64,000 nt of DNA from Maribacter stanieri. GTDB taxonomy: Bacteria > Bacteroidota > Bacteroidia > Flavobacteriales > Flavobacteriaceae. Positions 17,054 to 26,267 of this stretch are shown piece after piece. Position 1 is the stretch's first letter. Each line of letters begins with the position of its first letter. The notes beneath the pieces were generated by a model that made no database searches, had not been told where the DNA came from, and was given only the letters and a program-made list of their open reading frames with translations. The position numbers were made by a program, and so were the translations under genes. The DNA is taken from the NCBI RefSeq assembly GCF_900112245.1, contig NZ_FOYX01000003.1, forward strand, positions 248,001 through 312,000, given 5' to 3'.

Positions 17054-19834
17054 TTACATTAGTTTCTCTTTTAAGTAACTAGCGGTATATGATTTTTTAT
17101 TTTTTATGACCTCTTCTGGAGTACCTTCCGCTAATAACTGACCGCCATTTTCTCCACCACCTGGTCCCAGGTCAATTATATAATCGGCACATTTTATTAA
17201 TTCAATATTATGTTCTATTACAACAATAGAATGTCCTTTTTTAATAAGGGCATTAAAAGACTTTAATAATTTTTGAATATCATGAAAATGTAACCCAGTA
17301 GTTGGCTCATCAAAAATAAAAAGCGCTTTGTCTTTTGTGCTTCCTTTAATTAAGAAGGATGCCAATTTAATACGTTGGGCTTCACCACCAGATAGGGTAG
17401 AAGATGACTGACCTAAGGTTACATAGCCTAAACCTACATCTTGTAACGGTTTTAGTTTAGTAACTATCTTGGTTTGCTCTCCAGTTTCAAAAAACTGAAT
17501 GGCATCATCAATAGTCATATTAAGAACATCATCAATATTTGCATTATTGAAGGTTACTTCAAGTACTTCCTTTTTAAATCGTTTACCACCACAGGTTTCA
17601 CATTCTAAATGTACATCTGCCATGAACTGCATTTCTACAGTAATTTCACCTTCTCCTTTACATTTCTCGCAACGCCCACCATCTACATTAAAAGAAAAAT
17701 GCTTGGCTTGATAATTTCTTATTTTGCTTAATTTTTGATTAGCATATAGGTTTCTAATATCATCATATGCTTTTATATACGTAACAGGATTAGAACGAGA
17801 GGATCTACCAATTGGGTTTTGATCAACAAATTCTACATGTTTTATATGCTTAAATTTTCCTTCTACAGCGGAGTGTTGACCTGCTTTTTCTCCGTATCCT
17901 CCTGTTTCTTTTAAGATAATAGGATATAAGAGCTTTTTAACCAAGGTACTCTTACCACTACCAGATACTCCTGTAACCACCGTTAGCATATCTAAAGGAA
18001 AGGTTACATCTATATTTTTAAGGTTATGCTCGCGAACACCTTTTATTGTAATATGGTTTTTAGAAGTTCTACGCTCTTTTGGAACCTTAATCTCCATTTT
18101 ACCATTTAAGTATTGCGCAGTTAAAGAATTAGATTTTAATATCTCTTTAAGTGTTCCTTGAGCAACTACCTCACCACCATTTGTACCAGCTTCAGGACCT
18201 ATGTCAATAACCACATCTGCAGCCTTCATGATATCTTCGTCATGTTCTACTACAATTACGGTATTACCTAAGTTTCTTAAGGATATTAAAACTTCAATAA
18301 GATTTTCTGTATCTCTTGGGTGTAAACCAATACTTGGTTCATCTAATATGTACATAGAGCCTACTAAGCTACTGCCTAAAGATGTTGCCAAATTAATTCG
18401 TTGACTTTCCCCACCAGATAAGGTGTTAGATTTACGATTAATTGTTAAATAGTTTAAACCAACTTTATCTAAAAATCCTAATCGAGTATTTATTTCTACT
18501 AAAAGCCTTGCTGCTATAGTAGCGTCATTATCATTTAGTTTAAGGTCATTAAAGAAAACAATTAGTTTTTCTATAGATAAACCTACCAAAGAAGAGATTG
18601 ATGCACCACCTACTTTTATATAATCTGTTTCTGGACGTAAACGTTTACCGTTACAAACATTACATTTGGTTTTGCCTCTATATCTAGAAAGCATCACCCT
18701 GTTCTGTATTTTATAGCTTTTCTCCTCTAACATTCCAAAGAATTTATGCAACCCTATAAAATGGGCATTCCCATCCCATACTAGTTGCTGCTGTTCTTCA
18801 GTAAGTTCATACCAAGGTTTATGAATTGGGAAATCATATTTGTAAGCAGAGTTTACCAACTGATCACGGTAAAAACTCATGCTCTCGCCACGCCAAGGAA
18901 AAATAGCATTCTCGTATACGGATAATGCTGTATTGGGTACTACTAAATCTTCATCAATACCTATAACATCACCATAGCCCTCACACTTAGGGCATGCACC
19001 ATAAGGATTGTTAAAACTAAAAAGGTGAACATTTGGCTCAAGAAAAGACATGCCATCCAACTCAAATTTATTACTGAAAGGAGTTTGTTTGCCGTCTTCT
19101 AATTGCTCAATAATACATTCTCCTTTACCTTCAAAGAATGCTGTATCTACTGCATTTGCTAAACGATTATAAAAATCTTCATCGTCTTTGGTTATTATTC
19201 TGTCAATAACCAGGTCAAAATTTTTACCAATATCTTCTGGAACCTGATCAATACGTAAAACTTTGCCCTTATACTTAATTCGAGCATAACCTTGTTTAGA
19301 AAAAAGTTCTAATGATTTTAATGCATCTCTATCTTCGCGTATGGTAATAGGTGCCAAAAGTAAAAGCTTGGTCTGCTCATCATATGTTTTTACATGATTT
19401 ACTACATCTGTAACAGTATGTTTTTTTACTTCTTTCCCAGAAATAGGAGAGAAGGTCTTACCAATACGAGCATATAATAGTTTTATATAATCATATATCT
19501 CGGTAGTGGTACCAACTGTAGATCTAGGATTGGTAGAGTTAACCTTTTGCTCTATGGCAATTGCCGGGGCAATACCTTTTATATAATCGACCTTTGGTTT
19601 GTCTAATTTTCCTAAAAACTGTCTTGCGTAAGAAGAAAGACTTTCTACATAGCGTCTTTGACCTTCTGCATATAGTGTGTCAAAAGCTAAGCTAGATTTA
19701 CCAGAACCAGATAAACCTGTAATTACTACGAGTTTATTTCTAGGGATAACGACATCTATATTTTTAAGATTGTGCAGTTTTGCACCCTTAATTATTATGT
19801 TTTCTTTCGGATTTACTTCGGCTAATGTAGGCAT
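17054..19834 (-). CDS. uvrA: UvrA excinuclease ABC subunit A
   Basis: This 926-residue ATPase is the damage-scanning subunit of nucleotide excision repair. It carries two ABC modules, each with a Walker A (GLSGSGKSS near residue 40 and GVSGSGKST near 617) and a signature (LSGGESQRI and LSGGEAQRI). Zinc-module cysteine pairs are present in the first half (CPKC, CNVC) and the second half (CEKC, CETC). The region of the UvrB-binding domain (about 130-250) is present, so it reads as a canonical UvrA rather than the shortened UvrA2. Length is normal. It is a single gene with its own terminator. Confidence 0.95.
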   Translation of the reverse strand: MPTLAEVNPKENIIIKGAKLHNLKNIDVVIPRNKLVVITGLSGSGKSSLAFDTLYAEGQRRYVESLSSYARQFLGKLDKPKVDYIKGIAPAIAIEQKVNSTNPRSTVGTTTEIYDYIKLLYARIGKTFSPISGKEVKKHTVTDVVNHVKTYDEQTKLLLLAPITIREDRDALKSLELFSKQGYARIKYKGKVLRIDQVPEDIGKNFDLVIDRIITKDDEDFYNRLANAVDTAFFEGKGECIIEQLEDGKQTPFSNKFELDGMSFLEPNVHLFSFNNPYGACPKCEGYGDVIGIDEDLVVPNTALSVYENAIFPWRGESMSFYRDQLVNSAYKYDFPIHKPWYELTEEQQQLVWDGNAHFIGLHKFFGMLEEKSYKIQNRVMLSRYRGKTKCNVCNGKRLRPETDYIKVGGASISSLVGLSIEKLIVFFNDLKLNDNDATIAARLLVEINTRLGFLDKVGLNYLTINRKSNTLSGGESQRINLATSLGSSLVGSMYILDEPSIGLHPRDTENLIEVLISLRNLGNTVIVVEHDEDIMKAADVVIDIGPEAGTNGGEVVAQGTLKEILKSNSLTAQYLNGKMEIKVPKERRTSKNHITIKGVREHNLKNIDVTFPLDMLTVVTGVSGSGKSTLVKKLLYPIILKETGGYGEKAGQHSAVEGKFKHIKHVEFVDQNPIGRSSRSNPVTYIKAYDDIRNLYANQKLSKIRNYQAKHFSFNVDGGRCEKCKGEGEITVEMQFMADVHLECETCGGKRFKKEVLEVTFNNANIDDVLNMTIDDAIQFFETGEQTKIVTKLKPLQDVGLGYVTLGQSSSTLSGGEAQRIKLASFLIKGSTKDKALFIFDEPTTGLHFHDIQKLLKSFNALIKKGHSIVVIEHNIELIKCADYIIDLGPGGGENGGQLLAEGTPEEVIKNKKSYTASYLKEKLM

Positions 19835-20076
19835 ACAAATATCTATGATTACAAAGATACGCTTTGCCTTTTTTCTGAACTAAAAAATGAAGCTTATCTA
19901 AATATTGTGTAAGAAACTTTCACATTTTTATAAGACTATTTATTTTTTTATATCTTTGGGATCTCATTAAAATTCAATTCGCCTATAACGCAACATTACT
20001 TTTTTAAGTTAGAATTTAACCACTGGACCCTTATTCATTGAATTTGGGGCTGCATTTTAACCCTATAAGTAACGTT

Positions 20077-20658
20077 ATGGTAGTACAAGTTGAAGATTCC
20101 CAATTAGTAAAACAATACATTCAAGGAGACGAAAGAGCGATTGAAGCCCTAATCAACCGTCATAATTCTCGTTTAACAGGTTTTATCTACTCCAAAGTAG
20201 GTGACCGTGAACTAACCGAAGATATTTTTCAAGATACATTTATGAAAGTGATACGTACCTTAAAAAGAGGTGCCTATAATGAAGAAGGTAAATTTTTACC
20301 TTGGGTTATGCGTATTGCCCATAATTTGGTCATTGATCATTTTAGAAAACATAATAGAATGCCAATGTATAATAGTAAAGAAAGCTATAATATATTTTCA
20401 TTACTAGGTGATGACCGCTTAAATGCTGAAAAACAATTGATTAAAGAGCAAATAGATTCAGATTTGCTACGTATGATCAAAGAGTTACCAGAAGATCAGC
20501 AAGAGGTTTTAGAAATGCGTATATATAAGGATATGAGTTTTAAAGAAATTTCTGATAATACTGGTGTGAGTATTAATACTGCTTTAGGTAGAATGCGCTA
20601 CGCTTTAATTAACCTAAGAAAGCTTGTAGAAGCCAATAGTATAGTTTTAACGAATTAA
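20077..20658 (+). CDS. ECF-type sigma-70 family factor, copy 1 of a tandem pair
   Basis: This 193-residue protein has sigma region 2 (about 20-95, with EDIFQDTF and PWVMRIAHN) and region 4 (about 130-185, with SFKEISDNTGVSINTALGRMR as the helix-turn-helix). I start at ATG 20077; the TTG-started version adds 13 residues without family character. It is 74% identical, without gaps, to the factor at 21287, by hand count. Each is followed by a 47-residue protein gene and a terminator. No classical transmembrane anti-sigma factor is next to it. TATCTTTG at 19951-19958 is a possible -7 element, which would give a leader of about 120 bases. Confidence 0.92.
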   Translation: MVVQVEDSQLVKQYIQGDERAIEALINRHNSRLTGFIYSKVGDRELTEDIFQDTFMKVIRTLKRGAYNEEGKFLPWVMRIAHNLVIDHFRKHNRMPMYNSKESYNIFSLLGDDRLNAEKQLIKEQIDSDLLRMIKELPEDQQEVLEMRIYKDMSFKEISDNTGVSINTALGRMRYALINLRKLVEANSIVLTN

Positions 20659-20732
20659 TTGGTTACAGGTCGAGTGGATCTACTATCTTCATACATGTGT
20701 CGTTCTTTAGATGAACCTAAACAACTAGTAAC

Positions 20733-20876
20733 ATGGAAAAATTATACACGAAGAATAAAAGTAAGAACACATTAGTAAAAGCAAAACCTGAAACAATTCA
20801 GTTTTTACTTTCTTATTCTAAATCTTTGAATATCACAGAAGCAGAAGGATTGCAGTTTGAGAGTAATTTAAACTAA
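20733..20876 (+). CDS. 47-residue microprotein paired with sigma factor, copy 1
   Basis: This small gene follows the first sigma factor by 74 bases and precedes a terminator, so it is very likely co-transcribed with it. The product starts MEKLY and has a conserved core ETIQFLLSYSKSL followed by an acidic tail ending in LN. It aligns without gaps with the product at 21941: 22 of 47 residues are identical, and the core FLLSYS is invariant. The length, core and position are kept in both copies, which argues for a real protein. It may be a partner or inhibitor of the sigma factor, but no family is known to me. Confidence 0.8.
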   Translation: MEKLYTKNKSKNTLVKAKPETIQFLLSYSKSLNITEAEGLQFESNLN

Positions 20877-20895
20877 TAGAATCTTTACCAATATA

Positions 20896-20927
20896 TAAAC
20901 CCTTAGGCATTGCCTAAGGGTTTTTTC
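20896..20927 (+). terminator. Terminator after microprotein copy 1
   Basis: An 11-12 bp stem (ACCCTTAGGCA with its complement) closes on a loop of only one or two bases, followed by six T. It ends the first sigma factor/microprotein unit. Confidence 0.9.
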
Positions 20928-21286
20928 GTTTCAACCGCGCTTGGTTCTGCTAATTTTAGTTTGTTTACACTTTATTTATTGTAGGATAAGATGGTTTTTA
21001 ATACCATTATATATATAGGTATTCTATTGTAGTGTCAATATTTAAGGGCATTTGGCGCATTCTGGGTGGTTTTATCCTTTCCTACAATTTTTCAACGGAA
21101 CTATCTGAAATTCTTTTTATTGTGTGGAAATATACTTTTTCGATGTTTCACATCATAAATACGCAGTTTGACAACATACTTTTTTTAGCAGCCCCCCTTT
21201 TCTCTAGTTTTATATCAGAAATAAAAAACAAACCAATTAACTAAAAAGATTTTCCCAATCTTAACCAATTAAAGAAAGTAACTCGT
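20928..21286 (+). other. Intergenic leader upstream of sigma factor copy 2
   Basis: This stretch of about 360 bases lies between the two sigma modules. A 70-codon reading frame within it (21032-21244) has no homology I recognise and no conserved counterpart upstream of copy 1, so I treat it as non-coding. It must hold the promoter of the second module, but I see no convincing TAnnTTTG element. It could hold a long leader. Confidence 0.4.
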
Positions 21287-21868
21287 ATGAAACTACAAAT
21301 TGAAGACTCAGAATTAGTTAAAGATTATATCAGCGGTAACGAAGGGGCCCTTGAAATTTTAATTAACAGACACAATCAACGTATTACTAGTTTTATCTAT
21401 TCTAAAGTTTTAGATAGGGATATCACAGAAGATATTTTTCAAGACACTTTTATTAAGGTAATTAAAACCTTAAAAAGAGGTAAGTATAGTGAGGAAGGAA
21501 AATTTTTACCATGGGTAATGAGAATTTCTCATAACCTTATAATAGATCACTTCAGAAGAAACAAAAGAATGCCAATGTTTGAAGGCAGCGATGACTTTAA
21601 TATTTTCTCTGTAATTGGAGATGATAAGTTAAATGCCGAGAAACAATTAATAAAAAATCAAATAGATACTGATTTAAGACAATTGGTTGAAGAATTACCA
21701 GATGATCAAAAAGAAGTTCTTTTAATGCGTATCTATAAAGATATGAGTTTCAAAGAAATCTCTGAAAACACTGGGGTTAGCATAAATACTGCATTAGGGA
21801 GAATGCGTTATGCTTTAATTAATCTTAGAAAAATCATTGAAAAAAACAATATAGTTCTTACGAATTAA
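21287..21868 (+). CDS. ECF-type sigma-70 family factor, copy 2 of a tandem pair
   Basis: This 193-residue sigma factor aligns gap-free with the copy at 20077, and regions 2 and 4 are the best conserved. The region-4 helix-turn-helix is nearly identical (SINTALGRMRYALINLRK in both), so the two probably recognise similar -33 elements. The largest divergence is in the linker between the domains (about 95-110). It is followed after 72 bases by the second 47-residue microprotein. The pair most likely arose by duplication of the whole module. Confidence 0.93.
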   Translation: MKLQIEDSELVKDYISGNEGALEILINRHNQRITSFIYSKVLDRDITEDIFQDTFIKVIKTLKRGKYSEEGKFLPWVMRISHNLIIDHFRRNKRMPMFEGSDDFNIFSVIGDDKLNAEKQLIKNQIDTDLRQLVEELPDDQKEVLLMRIYKDMSFKEISENTGVSINTALGRMRYALINLRKIIEKNNIVLTN

Positions 21869-21940
21869 TTTAGGGTAGAGAGCAGAGTAAACAATATTTC
21901 CAAATTTGCGTCGTTATTTTAGTGTAACAACGTAGGAAGT

Positions 21941-22084
21941 ATGGAAAAAATTTACTCAAATTACCAAGAACAGACCGGATTTAACAAAGTTTGTCCGAAG
22001 ACAATCAACTTCTTATTGAGCTATTCACAAGCTTTATTTGAGTTTGAATACGAAGATTTAGAATTCGAAACATTTTTGAATTAA
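21941..22084 (+). CDS. 47-residue microprotein paired with sigma factor, copy 2
   Basis: This is the counterpart of the protein at 20733, of exactly the same length, starting MEKIY with core KTINFLLSYSQAL and ending FLN. Its tail is more acidic and aromatic than that of copy 1. It lies 72 bases after sigma factor copy 2, and a bidirectional terminator follows at once. The preserved order sigma factor, gap, microprotein, terminator in both copies is the main evidence that it is functional. Confidence 0.8.
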   Translation: MEKIYSNYQEQTGFNKVCPKTINFLLSYSQALFEFEYEDLEFETFLN

Positions 22085-22085
22085 T

Positions 22086-22116
22086 TAAAAAGCCCGCTTT
22101 TAGCGGGCTTTTTTCT
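22086..22116. terminator. Bidirectional terminator overlapping the nth 3' end
   Basis: The stem AGCCCGC/GCGGGCT with A- and T-runs ends the plus-strand sigma module. On the minus strand its first half encodes the last residues of endonuclease III (KKKKAR), and the nth stop codon falls in the loop. Confidence 0.9.
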
Positions 22117-22762
22117 TTTTATAGTAATTATTAAGTACGGTTTTTCTTCCAATTGTTTTTGTGATAATATCTTTCTCTAAATCCCACCCTCTTGCAGGGG
22201 AATATTCTCTACCATACCATATTATTTGTAAATGAAGATCGTTCCAAATTTCTTTTGGGAATAATCTCTTAGCATCCTTTTCTGTTTGCACTACGTTTTT
22301 GCCGTTTGTAAATCCCCATCTATATAACAATCTATGAATATGGGTGTCTACAGGAAATGCCGGTATACCAAAAGCTTGTGATACAACTACGCTAGCAGTT
22401 TTATGACCTACGGCAGGAAGTTCCTCTAAATATTCAAGTTCTTTGGGTACTTTGCCATTATGTTTATCTATTAATATTTGTGACAACCCATGAATTCCTT
22501 TTGCTTTCATTGGTGATAACCCAACGGGTTTAATAATTTCCCTTATTTCATCTACACTCAATTTAATCATATCATAAGGGTTATCTGCCCTGGCAAATAG
22601 AAGAGGGGTAATTTTATTAACCCTAACATCTGTACTTTGTGCTGACATTAAAACTGCAATTAATAAAGTATATGGATCTTTATGATCCAGAGGCACAGGA
22701 ATTTCTGGATATAGTTCTTGAAGCTTAGAAATTGTAAAAGCTATTTTTTCGGCTTTCGTCAT
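22100..22762 (-). CDS. nth: Endonuclease III-like DNA glycosylase without iron-sulfur cluster
   Basis: This 220-residue base-excision repair enzyme removes oxidised pyrimidines and nicks abasic sites. The helix-hairpin-helix motif LPAVGHKTA carries the catalytic Lys121, and Asp139 follows in FPVDTHIHR. The C-terminal region where E. coli Nth binds a [4Fe-4S] cluster through four cysteines is replaced (REYSPARGWDLEKDII), and the protein contains no cysteine at all. This is a lineage-type variant, not damage, since the frame is intact and the length normal. The 3' end overlaps the bidirectional terminator. Confidence 0.9.
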   Translation of the reverse strand: MTKAEKIAFTISKLQELYPEIPVPLDHKDPYTLLIAVLMSAQSTDVRVNKITPLLFARADNPYDMIKLSVDEIREIIKPVGLSPMKAKGIHGLSQILIDKHNGKVPKELEYLEELPAVGHKTASVVVSQAFGIPAFPVDTHIHRLLYRWGFTNGKNVVQTEKDAKRLFPKEIWNDLHLQIIWYGREYSPARGWDLEKDIITKTIGRKTVLNNYYKKKKAR

Positions 22763-22817
22763 TAATTGTTTAATTTTGATTGAAATAATTTAAACACAAA
22801 TTTATAAAACTTCATTT

Positions 22818-23270
22818 ATGAATACGTTAAAAGTTGGTGATAAAGTCCCTCCATTTTCTGTTAAAGATCAAGATGGAAATACAGTTAGTTTAAAGGACTA
22901 TCAAGGAAAAAAACTTATTGTTTTTTTCTATCCTAAGGCAAGTACACCGGGTTGCACTGCTGAGGCATGTAATTTAAGGGATAATTATAAAGAATTGCAA
23001 TCTGAAGGCTATGAACTTTTAGGGGTTAGTGCAGATTCTGAAAAAAGACAGGCGAAATTTAAAGAGAAATATGAATTTCCATTTCCATTATTAGCAGATG
23101 AAGATCATACAGTAATTAATGCATTTGGTGTTTGGGGACTAAAGAAATTTATGGGTCGCGAATATGATGGTATTCATAGAAAAACTTTTGTGGTTGATGG
23201 TGAAGGAATCGTAACTAAAGTAATAGATAAGGTTAAGACAAAAGACCATGCTGCTCAGTTATTAGGCTGA
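22818..23270 (+). CDS. bcp: Thioredoxin-dependent thiol peroxidase (BCP/PrxQ)
   Basis: This 150-residue atypical 2-Cys peroxiredoxin reduces hydrogen peroxide and organic hydroperoxides using thioredoxin. The peroxidatic cysteine lies in TPGCTAEAC (near residue 47) and the resolving cysteine five residues later, the BCP spacing. FYPKASTPGCT is typical of the family. It is cytosolic. It is divergent from nth, forming a small oxidative-damage neighbourhood, and ends at its own terminator. Confidence 0.95.
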   Translation: MNTLKVGDKVPPFSVKDQDGNTVSLKDYQGKKLIVFFYPKASTPGCTAEACNLRDNYKELQSEGYELLGVSADSEKRQAKFKEKYEFPFPLLADEDHTVINAFGVWGLKKFMGREYDGIHRKTFVVDGEGIVTKVIDKVKTKDHAAQLLG

Positions 23271-23288
23271 TATTGAATAAATTGTAAA

Positions 23289-23321
23289 TAAAAAACGTCC
23301 ATTTTTAATGGACGTTTTTTA
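23289..23321. terminator. Bidirectional terminator
   Basis: The stem AAACGTCCATT with its perfect complement and a short loop, with A- and T-runs, lies between the converging bcp gene and the unknown gene at 23348. Confidence 0.9.
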
Positions 23322-23347
23322 TGTTTTATACTATAGCGGTCAACAGT

Positions 23348-24802
23348 TTATTCAGTCTCGTGCTCTTCGTTTTTTCTTGTGAACAATTGCTTTTGTTTAA
23401 TAATTTCAGCAATTCCTTCAGGAAGCATTTTTTCCCATCCTTCATCATTGTTCATTAATTTTTTAAGAACATCTCTAGAGAAAATATGCATAACATCTGG
23501 TTCGTAATCTATGATGTCCATAACCTTGCCGTTGTACTTAAAGAATTTGTACAATTCTTTCATACGTGGGTGAACCTTAACGTTATTACTAGTCATTATT
23601 TGACCGGTATCTGGGTTTTTCATTGGGTATAGATACACTTGTAAATCTTTAAAGAAAAGCTTACCAAAAGCTTCAAGTATACCACCACTCAAATGACGAT
23701 AGTATTTTTCATCGAATATGTCTACAAGGTTGTTTACACCCATGGTAAGACCAATTCTATTTTTAGTATAATTATTAAAATACTCTACTAGTTTGTAATA
23801 CTCTTGAAATTTAGAAATCATTACAGAATGTCCTAATGAACAAAGTAATTCTGCCCTATCCATAAAATCTTGCTCATCTATTTCTCCAGAGGCTTTTAGG
23901 TTAGATAGTGTTATTTCAAAAATAACAATAGTGTTGTTTTGATCAACGCCTTTATCACGAATGAAAATATCATAAGATTTTTCAAACATATCTAAGTTTA
24001 CTTTGGTTACCGGTCTAAAACTACCACGTAATGCCAAAATATTCTTTTTATAAAGAACTGCTGCAGGTAAAAGATTATTTCCATCAGGACCGAACATAAC
24101 AGCATCTGTCATGTCATTTTTAATAAGTTGAAGACTCATCAAACGGTTATCTACTTCTTTAAAGTTTGGCCCAGAGAAATTGATCATATCAATCTCTAAT
24201 GTATCCTTATCTATATGGTCATACAGATATTTCAACATTTTCTTAGGTTTATGGTACTTGTAAAAGGCACCATAAATTAAATTAACACCAAGAATACCTA
24301 GCGTTTCTTGTTGTAGCCTTGCTTCATTTTGCTTAAAACGAATATGAAGAATTATTTCATCATAATCTTTCTGCTTTGGGTCTAATTGATATCTAATGCC
24401 GATCCAACCATGACCTTTGTAACGTTTAGAAAAATCAATGGTAGCAACTGTGTTGGCATATGAAAAGAACAACCTGTCTGGGTGGTTGTCGCGACTAATA
24501 CGCTCCTCCATTAATTGCATTTCATAGTCAAGCATGGTTTTAAGTCTCGCTTGGGTTACATATCGCCCATCCGTCTCAACACCATAAATAGCATCACTAA
24601 AATCTTTGTCATAAGCACTCATTGCTTTAGCAATTGTACCAGATGCACCACCAGATCTAAAGAAGTGACGGGCAGTTTCTTGACCGGCGCCAATTTCAGC
24701 GAAGGTTCCATATATATCTGGGTTCAGATTTATACGTAGGGTTTTTGCTTTTATAGAGGGAATGTTTTCAAAGACACTATCTCGTTTTAATACCGATGCC
24801 AT
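23348..24802 (-). CDS. Conserved protein of unknown function (484 aa)
   Basis: I recognise the type as a conserved Bacteroidota protein but cannot name a function with confidence. It is 484 residues, without signal peptide or membrane helix. The sequence is mixed alpha/beta with a nucleotide- or cofactor-like glycine run near residues 36-58 (EIGAGQETARHFFRSGGASG). It contains acidic and aromatic segments (FFSYANTVATIDF, HGWIGIRYQLDP) and a C-terminal helical part. Database labels for relatives (TonB receptor, nicotinate-nucleotide adenylyltransferase) do not fit what I see. It is a single gene, divergent from the phosphodiesterase gene. Confidence 0.6.
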   Translation of the reverse strand: MASVLKRDSVFENIPSIKAKTLRINLNPDIYGTFAEIGAGQETARHFFRSGGASGTIAKAMSAYDKDFSDAIYGVETDGRYVTQARLKTMLDYEMQLMEERISRDNHPDRLFFSYANTVATIDFSKRYKGHGWIGIRYQLDPKQKDYDEIILHIRFKQNEARLQQETLGILGVNLIYGAFYKYHKPKKMLKYLYDHIDKDTLEIDMINFSGPNFKEVDNRLMSLQLIKNDMTDAVMFGPDGNNLLPAAVLYKKNILALRGSFRPVTKVNLDMFEKSYDIFIRDKGVDQNNTIVIFEITLSNLKASGEIDEQDFMDRAELLCSLGHSVMISKFQEYYKLVEYFNNYTKNRIGLTMGVNNLVDIFDEKYYRHLSGGILEAFGKLFFKDLQVYLYPMKNPDTGQIMTSNNVKVHPRMKELYKFFKYNGKVMDIIDYEPDVMHIFSRDVLKKLMNNDEGWEKMLPEGIAEIIKQKQLFTRKNEEHETE

Positions 24803-24958
24803 TTTTTACCTGTTTATCTTTTAACAAAGTTATAAAGAATGGTTGTTACAAAGGGCAATAGCGGCAAAAAAATGGCATAAGTTTCGGTTATTGTTTTTAT
24901 TCCCTTTTAATTAGAGTGATCTTATAATTTTCAGCCACCTATTTTATTAAAAAGGAAT

Positions 24959-24966
24959 TAAATTTG
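24959..24966 (+). promoter_or_regulatory. Bacteroidota -7 element (TAAATTTG)
   Basis: TAAATTTG matches TAnnTTTG and ends 6 bases before the ATG of the metallo-hydrolase, implying an almost leaderless mRNA. Confidence 0.55.
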
Positions 24967-24972
24967 TAGCAC

Positions 24973-25749
24973 ATGATTAATAATTTAAGTGTCACTTTTT
25001 TAGGAACGGGAACTTCTCAAGGTATTCCAATTATTGGAAGCACACACCCGGTATGTTTAAGCGATAACCCAAAAGACAAAAGGCTTAGGGTATCAGTTTT
25101 ACTTTCTTGGAAGGAATTTAACTATGTTATTGACTGCGGACCAGATTTTCGTCAGCAAATGCTTAGGCACAATGTAAAACACCTCGACGGCATTTTATAT
25201 ACACATGAACATTCAGATCATACTGCTGGTTTAGATGATATTCGCCCCTTTTTCTTTAGACAAGGTAATATTCCAATTTATGCCCATAAAAGGGTTGTAA
25301 AGTCTTTAATAAAACGATTTGATTATATTTTTGAGGAGAAAAATAGATATCCCGGAGCTCCATCCGTTGATATAAATTTTGTTGAGAATAATGAACCCTT
25401 TCTTATTGGTAATGAAATAGTTACTCCAATTAATGTGTTGCATAATAAATTACAGGTATTTGGTTACAGGGTGGGGGACTTTACATATTTAACTGATGTA
25501 AAATCTATAGATCCAATAGAATTAGAAAAAATTAAGGGTTCTAAAGTTATAGTAGTAAATGCATTACGAATAGAACCACATATCTCTCATTTCAATTTAG
25601 ACGAGGCTCTTGCCTTTATCAAAGAAGTAAATCCAGAAAAAGCATACTTTACACATATTAGTCATTTACTTGGTTTTCATGACGAAGTAGAAAAAATGCT
25701 GCCGAATAATGTACATTTGGCATACGATAATTTAACAATCACCATTTAA
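24973..25749 (+). CDS. Metallo-beta-lactamase-fold phosphodiesterase (PhnP-like)
   Basis: This 258-residue protein has the N-terminal GTGTSQGIP loop and the metal-binding motif THEHSDH (His78, His80, Asp82, His83), with a later HISHL histidine near the C-terminus. The layout matches the PhnP / cyclic phosphate phosphodiesterase branch rather than RNase Z. It probably hydrolyses phosphodiesters in the cytosol with zinc or manganese. Phosphonate genes are not near, so a PhnP role is only by resemblance. The next gene starts two bases after the stop, so the two form an operon. Confidence 0.85.
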   Translation: MINNLSVTFLGTGTSQGIPIIGSTHPVCLSDNPKDKRLRVSVLLSWKEFNYVIDCGPDFRQQMLRHNVKHLDGILYTHEHSDHTAGLDDIRPFFFRQGNIPIYAHKRVVKSLIKRFDYIFEEKNRYPGAPSVDINFVENNEPFLIGNEIVTPINVLHNKLQVFGYRVGDFTYLTDVKSIDPIELEKIKGSKVIVVNALRIEPHISHFNLDEALAFIKEVNPEKAYFTHISHLLGFHDEVEKMLPNNVHLAYDNLTITI

Positions 25750-25751
25750 TT

Positions 25752-26267
25752 ATGAAGAGTAAAATATTTCTTTACCTATTTTTATTTGTATCCTTAATAT
25801 GCCTGTATTTAATGGTTAGCAGTAGTAATATGGCTAAAGCTTATTCTCAAAAAGCTGAAGCTAAAACAGAAAAAATTACAAGATTAGAAAATCAGGTAGA
25901 AGAATTAAAAGATTCAGTCCAAAAATCTTCTCTAAAGGTTTTGGATATGCAATATTTCTCTTTGGAGAATAATGATGATGCCCTTGCTTATTTTGAGGAA
26001 TTGAACTTACAAAACCCTGCGGCTTATGTTGCAGATAAATTATTGGAGACCAATGCTCAAAAGGGGGATAACCCGTTAGTACCTTATGAGGGAATGCAGA
26101 ATGATTTTAAAATCAATAAAATTAAAGTTCTAAACCATAAATGGATTTTAACAGATTTCTCTGACGGAAAATATTGGGGAGAATTATTAATAAAATACGA
26201 AGTAAAAGATGATCTAGGGGTAGATTTTACCTTAATAGACCACCTATTGTACACGCGTAGTAATTAG
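25752..26267 (+). CDS. Membrane-anchored coiled-coil protein of unknown function
   Basis: This 171-residue protein has an N-terminal membrane helix (about 4-23). A charged coiled-coil stretch follows (about 32-62, repeated K/E heptads), then a compact C-terminal domain with aromatic strands (GKYWGELLIKYEV). It follows the phosphodiesterase gene by two bases. Its 3' end overlaps the convergent esterase gene by four bases. No family is assigned. Confidence 0.65.
   Translation: MKSKIFLYLFLFVSLICLYLMVSSSNMAKAYSQKAEAKTEKITRLENQVEELKDSVQKSSLKVLDMQYFSLENNDDALAYFEELNLQNPAAYVADKLLETNAQKGDNPLVPYEGMQNDFKINKIKVLNHKWILTDFSDGKYWGELLIKYEVKDDLGVDFTLIDHLLYTRSN

Noticed and set aside
21032-21244. 70-residue frame upstream of the second sigma factor
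   Set aside because: It has no counterpart upstream of the first copy and no known features; non-coding is more likely.
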